Shown piece by piece: positions 23,789 to 29,042 of a stretch of DNA of 29,042 bases. This DNA comes from an uncultured Clostridia bacterium (lineage in GTDB: Bacteria; Bacillota; Clostridia; Christensenellales; Aristaeellaceae): positions 1 through 29,042 of the forward strand of contig CAMOUF010000301.1 of assembly GCA_946626395.1 (NCBI GenBank). The letters are read 5' to 3'. The notes under the pieces were generated by a model. That model saw nothing but the letters and a program-made list of their open reading frames with translations, ran no database searches and was not told the origin of the DNA. The position numbers and the translations under genes are program-made. Within the stretch, counting starts at the first letter, position 1. Every line of letters starts with the position of its first letter.

Positions 23789-23869
23789 CTATTGCCTATT
23801 TGCCTATTGCCTATTTGCCTGCATCCTTTTTTGAATCTATTAACTCCTAACTCCTCCCTCCTCCCTCTC
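23789..23869. repeat. Two heptamer families side by side upstream of recJ
   Basis: First run 23789-23818: ctattgc and ctatttgc alternating twice (7 and 8 bases). Second run 23842-23869: aactcct twice, ccctcct, ccctctc. The two families that occur separately at 3.3 and 5.3 kb are here in one gap, between the preceding terminator and the recJ ribosome site. Confidence 0.85.
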
Positions 23870-23898
23870 CCTTTTTATTTCCCCCGAAAGGAGCTTTC

Positions 23899-26202
23899 AT
23901 GCTGCGTTTGTCCCTCACGCCCCTGGCCCGGACGGGGCCGCTGTTTCCCGGACTGCCGGACTGGCTGTGCCGCCTGCTGTGGGCCCGGGGCGTAGAAAGC
24001 GAAGAAGCCGCCCGGCAGTTTCTCCATCCCGACGCCCGCCAGCTGCTTTCTCCCGAAAAGCTGCACCAGTTAAGCCAGGCCGCGGCCCTGATTCGGGAGG
24101 CTGCCGCCGCGGGAAAGCGGGCCGTGATTTACGGGGATTATGACGTGGACGGCGTGTCCGCCTCCGCCATTCTGTGGGAAGCGTTAGGCATGCTGGGCAT
24201 GGAGCGGCAGGTGTACCTGCCCGACCGGCACCAGGAGGGCTATGGCCTGAACATCCCGGCAGTGGAAACCCTGGCAAAAGAAGCGGATTTGCTCATCACG
24301 GTGGACTGCGGCATCACCAGCGTGGAGGAAGTCAAGCGGGCCAAGGAACTGGGCATGACGGTCGTCGTCACCGACCATCACCGTCACCTGCCAGAGGCTC
24401 TGCCTCCTGCCGACGCGGTGATTTCTCCCCTGCTGGGGGAATATCCCTTTCCCTCCCTGTGCGGGGCGGGGGTGGCCTGGAAGCTGGCGCTGGCCCTGGC
24501 GGGGGAGGATGCCTTTCCTTTGATTGATCTGGCCGCCATGGCCACCGTGGCGGATATGGTGCCGCTGCTTTGGGAAAACAGGGTCATCGTTTCCCTGGGC
24601 CTGCAAAGGTTGGGAGAAACCAAGCGCCCCGGCCTCCGGGCGCTGATGAAGCGAGCGGGGCTTGCGGGCCCTGTAACCAGCGATCAGGTGGCTTTCCAAA
24701 TCGCCCCCCGGATGAACGCCTGCGGCCGGATGGAATCCGCCCGCACCGCTCTGAACATGCTTTTGACCCGGGACCCGGCGCAGGCGGAGGAGCTGGCCCT
24801 GAAAATGGAAGGGCTGAACCAGGACCGCCGCAGTCAGGAAAACAACGTGCTCACAGAGGCCCAGGCCCAAGCCGCAAAGATGGACCTGGTGGATACTAAG
24901 GCCATTGTGGTGTGGGGCGAGGGCTGGAACAGCGGCGTGGTGGGACTGGCCGCGGGCAAGCTGGCGGAGCAGTACGCCTGCCCCACGGTGGCCCTGGCCG
25001 TGGATGGGGAAATGAGCGTGGGCAGCGCCCGCAGCGCCGGGGATATTGATATTCATCAGGCTCTCAGCCAGTGTGCCGATCTGTTCCTGCGCTTTGGCGG
25101 CCATAAGCAGGCTGCCGGGCTGACCCTGCGGACCGAGCATTTGGAGGAATTTTCCCGACGCCTGTCCCTTGCCGTCGGGGAGCAAACCGGGGGCAGGCCC
25201 GTCATTCCCTCCATTCCCTGCGACGGGGAGCTGGCTTTATCCCAGGTCACCGAGGAAACCGTCGCCTGGCTCTCCCGGCTGGAACCCTTCGGCATGGGCA
25301 ATCCCGCGCCCCGGTTCCTGTGCAGGAATGTGCAGGCTCTGTCCCTGCGGGCGGTAGGCGCGGAGGGGCGGCATCTGAAATGCTCCTTCCAGCAGGGCAG
25401 CGCTCTGCGGGACGGCATTTTCTTTGGCGGGGGCGACTGGGCCGGGCAGACTGCCAGCCATTTTTCTCTGGCTTTCTCCCCCACCCTGAATGAATTCCGG
25501 GGCAAGGTCAGCGCGGAATGCCGGATATACGGCCTGCGCATGGAGCCGGAAACCCTGCCGGAGGACCCAACGCGGGAGGCCCTGTCCCTGTTTTCGGACG
25601 CTCCGGGCGGCGAAAAAGCGGAGGCAGCGGCGATGGAGCTCGCCGACGATTGGATGCAATCCAGCCAGGGCACGCTGCTGCTTTGCCGATGCCGGGAAAC
25701 GGCCCTTGCCCTGCTTGGGCGCTATCCGGAAGCTGATTTCTGCCTGCGCACCGCCGACGATCCCCGGGCCTTTTCCGCTGTGCTGCTCTATGGCAGCCCG
25801 GACAGCGTGCGTGCTCCCTTTCGGCGGGTGCTGCTGTGCGACGGGGACATGGGCGAAGCGGCGGCCTTTCGCGCCGCCTGCCCCCGGGTACAGGTGGCCG
25901 CGCTGCCGGACAGTCCGGCGCTAAAGCGGCTGCTTGCCCAATGCTTTACGGACAAGGACAGCCTGCGGCGCGTTTATGTGATCCTGACAAAAAACAATTT
26001 CCCGGACCTGTACGCCTTTGCCGCAGCCTGCGGCCTGACCCCGGCCCAAGGGGCCTTTGCCCTTCGGGTGCTGGATGAGATCGGCCTGATCCACATGACC
26101 CTCTCCCCCTTCCGGGTTGCGCTTTTGCCCATGCAAAAGAGAGGGCCCGAGGAAAGCGCACTGTTCAGGAAGGGCCGGGAAATCAGGCAACAGACAGTTT
26201 GA
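23899..26202 (+). CDS. recJ: Single-stranded-DNA-specific exonuclease RecJ
   Basis: A 767-residue 5'-3' exonuclease of the DHH superfamily acting in recombinational and mismatch repair. Catalytic metal motifs: DYDVDG (80-85), Asp136 in VDCGIT, and DHH (159-161). RMNACGRM and FGGHKQAAGL follow in the DHHA1 domain. After an OB-like domain the protein carries about 200 extra C-terminal residues, as in Firmicutes RecJ. AAAGGAG lies seven bases before the ATG. It is followed after 85 bases by rsh. The apt gene often found between recJ and rsh in Firmicutes is absent here. Confidence 0.96.
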   Translation: MLRLSLTPLARTGPLFPGLPDWLCRLLWARGVESEEAARQFLHPDARQLLSPEKLHQLSQAAALIREAAAAGKRAVIYGDYDVDGVSASAILWEALGMLGMERQVYLPDRHQEGYGLNIPAVETLAKEADLLITVDCGITSVEEVKRAKELGMTVVVTDHHRHLPEALPPADAVISPLLGEYPFPSLCGAGVAWKLALALAGEDAFPLIDLAAMATVADMVPLLWENRVIVSLGLQRLGETKRPGLRALMKRAGLAGPVTSDQVAFQIAPRMNACGRMESARTALNMLLTRDPAQAEELALKMEGLNQDRRSQENNVLTEAQAQAAKMDLVDTKAIVVWGEGWNSGVVGLAAGKLAEQYACPTVALAVDGEMSVGSARSAGDIDIHQALSQCADLFLRFGGHKQAAGLTLRTEHLEEFSRRLSLAVGEQTGGRPVIPSIPCDGELALSQVTEETVAWLSRLEPFGMGNPAPRFLCRNVQALSLRAVGAEGRHLKCSFQQGSALRDGIFFGGGDWAGQTASHFSLAFSPTLNEFRGKVSAECRIYGLRMEPETLPEDPTREALSLFSDAPGGEKAEAAAMELADDWMQSSQGTLLLCRCRETALALLGRYPEADFCLRTADDPRAFSAVLLYGSPDSVRAPFRRVLLCDGDMGEAAAFRAACPRVQVAALPDSPALKRLLAQCFTDKDSLRRVYVILTKNNFPDLYAFAAACGLTPAQGAFALRVLDEIGLIHMTLSPFRVALLPMQKRGPEESALFRKGREIRQQTV

Positions 26203-26287
26203 TATCACCAACGGTTATTGACCCATCATTGACGAAAAAAATGCCCGGCTTGAGCAGGAATGGCCCGGCGGGAAAAGGAGGAGAACG

Positions 26288-28486
26288 ATGGCATATACTG
26301 CCTATGATCCATTGACTTTGGAAGAAATTCTGACGCGGGTAAAGAAGGTCGATCCCGACGGAACCGGCGTGGCGCTGGTCCGGAAGGCGTATGATTTCGC
26401 GGCGGACGCCCATAAGAACCAGACCCGGAAAAGCGGCGAGCCCTACATCGTTCATCCCCTGTACGTGGCCAGCATCATCACCGAGCTGATGATCGACCCG
26501 CCCACCATTGCCGCCGCCTTCCTTCACGACACGGTGGAGGACATTCCCGACGTGACCGTGCAAACCATCCAGGACGGCTTCGGAGAAGAAGTAGCCAGGC
26601 TGGTGGACGGCGTGACGAAATTAAGCAAATTGAACTTTGCCGACCGGGAGGAGCAGCAGGCGGAATCCCTGCGCAAAATGATCCTGGCTATGAGCAAGGA
26701 TATCCGGGTGGTGCTGATCAAGCTGGCCGACCGGCTCCACAATATGCGCACCCTCAAATACAAGGAGCCGGACCGGCAGGTGGCCATCGCTCGGGAAACC
26801 CTGGATATTTACGCGCCCCTGGCCCACCGGCTGGGCGTGTACGGCATCAAGCAGGAATTGGAGGATCTGTCCCTGCGCTACCTGGACCCGGAGGGCTACC
26901 AGAACGTGGCGCAGAAGGTGGGCATGAAGCGGGCCGAGCGGGAGGAAAACATCAAGCTGGTGATTTCCGAGCTGTCCCAGAAGCTGGACGAACAGGGCCT
27001 GCATTACGACATCGACGGACGGCCCAAGCACCTGTATTCCATTTACCGGAAAATGGTGATCCAGAACAAGCCCTTTGACCAGATTTTTGACCTGATCGCC
27101 ATTCGCGTGATCGTGGACACCATCCCGGAATGCTACACCGTGCTGGGCATCGCCCATACCCTGTGGAACCAGGTGCCCGGCCGGTTCAAGGATTACATTT
27201 CCGTGCCCAAGGCCAACATGTACCAGTCCCTCCACACCACGGTGGTGGGCGGCCGGCGCATCCCCTTCCCCTTTGAAATCCAGATCCGCACCTGGGAAAT
27301 GCACCGGGTGGCGGAATACGGCATCGCCGCCCATTGGCGCTATAAGGAAGGCGGCAAAAAGGACAGCGGCCTGGACGATAAGCTGTACTGGCTGCGGCAG
27401 ATCCTGGATTGGCAAAGCGAAACCCGAGACAGCCACGAGTTCATCGACAGCCTGAAAACCGACCTGTTTTCCGAGGAAGTGTTCCTCTTTACCCCCAAGG
27501 GCGACATCATCTCCATGCAGCGGGGCTCCACACCCCTGGACTTTGCCTACCGCATCCATTCCCAGGTGGGCAATTCCTGCGTTGGCGCGAAGATCAACGG
27601 CAAGATGGTGCCCCTGGACACCCAGCTCCAAACCGGCGACCGGGTGGAGGTGCTCACCTCTTCCTCTTCCAAGGGCCCCAGCATGGACTGGCTGAAAATC
27701 GTAAAGACCCAGCAGGCCAAGGCCAAGATCCGCCAGTTCTTCAAGCGGGAGCTGCGGGGGGAAAATGTGATCCGCGGCAAGGAAATGCTGGAGCACGAGG
27801 CCAAGCGCCGGGGAGTGAAGCTGCCGGACTACACCAAGCCCGAATACTACGAGCCCCTCCTGCGCAAATACATGTTCCAGGATCTGGACGACCTGTACGG
27901 CGCCATTGGCTACGGCGGCGTGGCGGCGGTGTACGTGCTGTCCCGCATGATGGACGAAAAGAGCCGCCGGGACGCGGTGGCCGCGCCCAAGCCCGTGCCC
28001 ACCCTGCCCGAGACCCCGCCCCCCGACCAGCACCAGGGCAAGCCCTCCCACGGCGTATACGTTCACGGCCAGTCCGGAATGCTGGTGCGCTTCGCCCGCT
28101 GCTGCAATCCCGTGCCCGGGGACGATATCGTGGGCTACATCACCCGGGGCCGGGGCGTGACCGTCCACAAGGCGGACTGCATCAACGCCCTGCACACCGA
28201 GCCGGAACGGGCCATTCCCGTGTCCTGGGCCCTGGAGGAAGGTGCCACCTTCACCGCCAATATCCATATCATCTGCTACGACCACAATTCCCTGCTGGGC
28301 GAAATCACCAATTATATCCAGGATATGGGCATTCCCCTCACCGCCCTGACCGTGAAGCTGAATAAAAATAAGACCTGCACCATCAACACCACCATGCAGG
28401 TCAAATCCAGGGAGCAATTGGACACCGCCCTGCTCCGCCTCCAGCGCCGGTCCGACGTGATCGAGGCTTACCGCAGCGCGGGCTGA
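26288..28486 (+). CDS. rsh: RelA/SpoT homologue, bifunctional (p)ppGpp synthetase/hydrolase
   Basis: A 732-residue stringent-response enzyme. It makes pppGpp/ppGpp from GTP/GDP and ATP on amino acid starvation, and degrades it with Mn2+. The hydrolase HD domain has intact ligands (His56, His80-Asp81 in FLHDTVED, and Asp148 in LADRLHNMRTL). The synthetase domain has GRPKHLYSIYRKM (244-256), Asp268 and FEIQIRT (329-335). A TGS domain begins near VFLFTPKGD, followed by helical and zinc-finger regions (RFARCCNPVPGDD) and a C-terminal ACT domain. Both catalytic centres therefore look active. AAAAGGAGGAG lies just upstream of the ATG. Confidence 0.97.
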   Translation: MAYTAYDPLTLEEILTRVKKVDPDGTGVALVRKAYDFAADAHKNQTRKSGEPYIVHPLYVASIITELMIDPPTIAAAFLHDTVEDIPDVTVQTIQDGFGEEVARLVDGVTKLSKLNFADREEQQAESLRKMILAMSKDIRVVLIKLADRLHNMRTLKYKEPDRQVAIARETLDIYAPLAHRLGVYGIKQELEDLSLRYLDPEGYQNVAQKVGMKRAEREENIKLVISELSQKLDEQGLHYDIDGRPKHLYSIYRKMVIQNKPFDQIFDLIAIRVIVDTIPECYTVLGIAHTLWNQVPGRFKDYISVPKANMYQSLHTTVVGGRRIPFPFEIQIRTWEMHRVAEYGIAAHWRYKEGGKKDSGLDDKLYWLRQILDWQSETRDSHEFIDSLKTDLFSEEVFLFTPKGDIISMQRGSTPLDFAYRIHSQVGNSCVGAKINGKMVPLDTQLQTGDRVEVLTSSSSKGPSMDWLKIVKTQQAKAKIRQFFKRELRGENVIRGKEMLEHEAKRRGVKLPDYTKPEYYEPLLRKYMFQDLDDLYGAIGYGGVAAVYVLSRMMDEKSRRDAVAAPKPVPTLPETPPPDQHQGKPSHGVYVHGQSGMLVRFARCCNPVPGDDIVGYITRGRGVTVHKADCINALHTEPERAIPVSWALEEGATFTANIHIICYDHNSLLGEITNYIQDMGIPLTALTVKLNKNKTCTINTTMQVKSREQLDTALLRLQRRSDVIEAYRSAG

Positions 28487-28547
28487 TTCCATAGCACAGC
28501 GAGAGGGAACGCTGGGGCGTTATCTTTATTGCGCACACCAATTTTGT

Positions 28548-29042
28548 TTACGCGCTGGGAGCCAATGCTTTGGTGTTCCAGCGCATTTTTTGTGTTTTGA
28601 GCGCCTCGCCGTTTTCATTACCAACCTTCCCGATGAAGCGATAGTAAATATCTATACGCATCACCGTTTCGCCGTCAATGACTTCCTTTTCGTGTACGAC
28701 TACCTTTTCGATCAGCGTGTGCACAAGTTCTTCCGTGAGGCAGGTGATATCGGTATATTGCGCTACCATGCTGGCAAACGCTTTGGCATCCCGATTTTGC
28801 CTGGTATAGCTGGCCAGCAGCTCATCAAGCATCCCCAGCCGTTCTTTCAGCTTCCTGGCTTCCGCCTCATAATCGGCTGACATACTGGCAAAGCGTTCAT
28901 CGGAAATTCTGCAAAATACGTTATCCTCATAAAGGCGCTTCATCAGCACATCCAGTTCCGCCATCCGGCGCTGGCATTGTTCTTTTTCCTTCTGATAGGA
29001 AGCCTTTTCGCCATGCCATCCGCGCTGGGAAAGCTGTGTCAG
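28548..29042 (-). CDS. Large serine recombinase, C-terminal part (DUF4368), partial
   Basis: The reading frame is open from the window end (29042) to the stop at 28548, giving the last 164 residues of a larger protein. The sequence shows a charged coiled-coil start (about EKASYQKEKEQCQRRMAELD), then LMKRLYEDNV, RISDERFASMSADYEAEARKL, YTDITCLTEEL, and IEKVVVHEKEVIDG with RIDIYYRFIG. This matches the DUF4368 tail of TndX/Tn4451-type large serine recombinases, which move integrative and mobilisable elements. The resolvase catalytic domain would be outside the window. Lower GC than the neighbouring genes fits acquired DNA. An internal ATG at 28964 is not a start. Confidence 0.85.
   Translation of the reverse strand: MTQLSQRGWHGEKASYQKEKEQCQRRMAELDVLMKRLYEDNVFCRISDERFASMSADYEAEARKLKERLGMLDELLASYTRQNRDAKAFASMVAQYTDITCLTEELVHTLIEKVVVHEKEVIDGETVMRIDIYYRFIGKVGNENGEALKTQKMRWNTKALAPSA
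28552..28597 (+). terminator. Terminator hairpin at the rsh/mobile element boundary
   Basis: GCGCTGG (28552-28558) pairs with CCAGCGC (28578-28584) around a 19-base loop, followed by ATTTTTTGTGTTTT. It faces the end of rsh and overlaps the 3' codons of the recombinase on the other strand. Confidence 0.55.

Noticed and set aside
26203..26287. GCCCGGC repeated in the recJ-rsh gap as a terminator or regulatory stem
   Set aside because: The two copies are direct, not inverted, so they form no stem, and no promoter hexamers at the right spacing were found.
26621..28492. Open frame of 623 codons antisense to rsh
   Set aside because: Same codon-bias effect opposite a well conserved gene; the translated product has no recognisable domain.
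28487..28547. tRNA or clear attachment site next to the mobile element
   Set aside because: No tRNA-like sequence was seen, and an attachment core cannot be defined without the other end or an empty site.

Overview
The window looks like the chromosome of an anaerobic, GC-rich member of the Clostridia, probably an uncultured gut or rumen lineage. The evidence is an [FeFe] hydrogenase, oxygen-independent HemZ, Firmicutes-only families (DUF4364, COG2509 dehydrogenase), the recJ/rsh/dtd/hemZ neighbourhood, strong Shine-Dalgarno sites and clear sigma-A promoters. I cannot name a species. Three exported proteins have Sec signals ending in A-x-A rather than a clear lipobox, which is unusual for Gram-positive binding proteins.

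Layout. 1-2.1 kb (minus): polar amino acid ABC importer operon (binding protein, permease, ATPase cut by the window edge) with its own promoter and an intercistronic hairpin. 2.2-7.0 kb (minus): group III-type 6-phosphofructokinase, a HerA/DUF853 ATPase, bifunctional IspDF and a DUF4364 regulator-like gene whose stop overlaps the ispDF start. 7.3-10.3 kb (plus): a two-gene operon of PfkB-type fructokinase and GH13 amylosucrase-like enzyme, with a promoter, a palindromic LacI-type operator candidate and a terminator. It would turn sucrose into glucan plus fructose 6-phosphate. 10.4-12.7 kb (minus): thioredoxin-like [2Fe-2S] protein, monomeric [FeFe] hydrogenase (group B-like) and a zinc-finger membrane protein. 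13-15.9 kb (minus): a 984-residue secreted CE15-like esterase. 16.2-17.6 kb (minus): a single BtuF-like binding protein behind a complete cobalamin riboswitch, bounded by its own promoter and terminator. 17.8-28.5 kb (plus): COG2509 flavoprotein, dtd, MBL-fold hydrolase, hemZ, a divergent SecD-like protein, recJ and rsh. After 28.5 kb: the C-terminal end of a large serine recombinase (minus), the edge of a mobile element beside rsh.

The most unusual feature is a set of short tandem repeats, all with a 7-base period, that occupy six intergenic regions and belong to several related sequence families. Two tracts begin at the stop codon of the upstream gene in the same orientation. One locus forms a perfect 23-bp inverted repeat. 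They resemble in style the STRR heptamers of cyanobacteria. The second point of interest is the SecD-like gene: it sits where secD-secF normally precede recJ, but has no SecF partner and has Tyr in place of the conserved TM4 aspartate.
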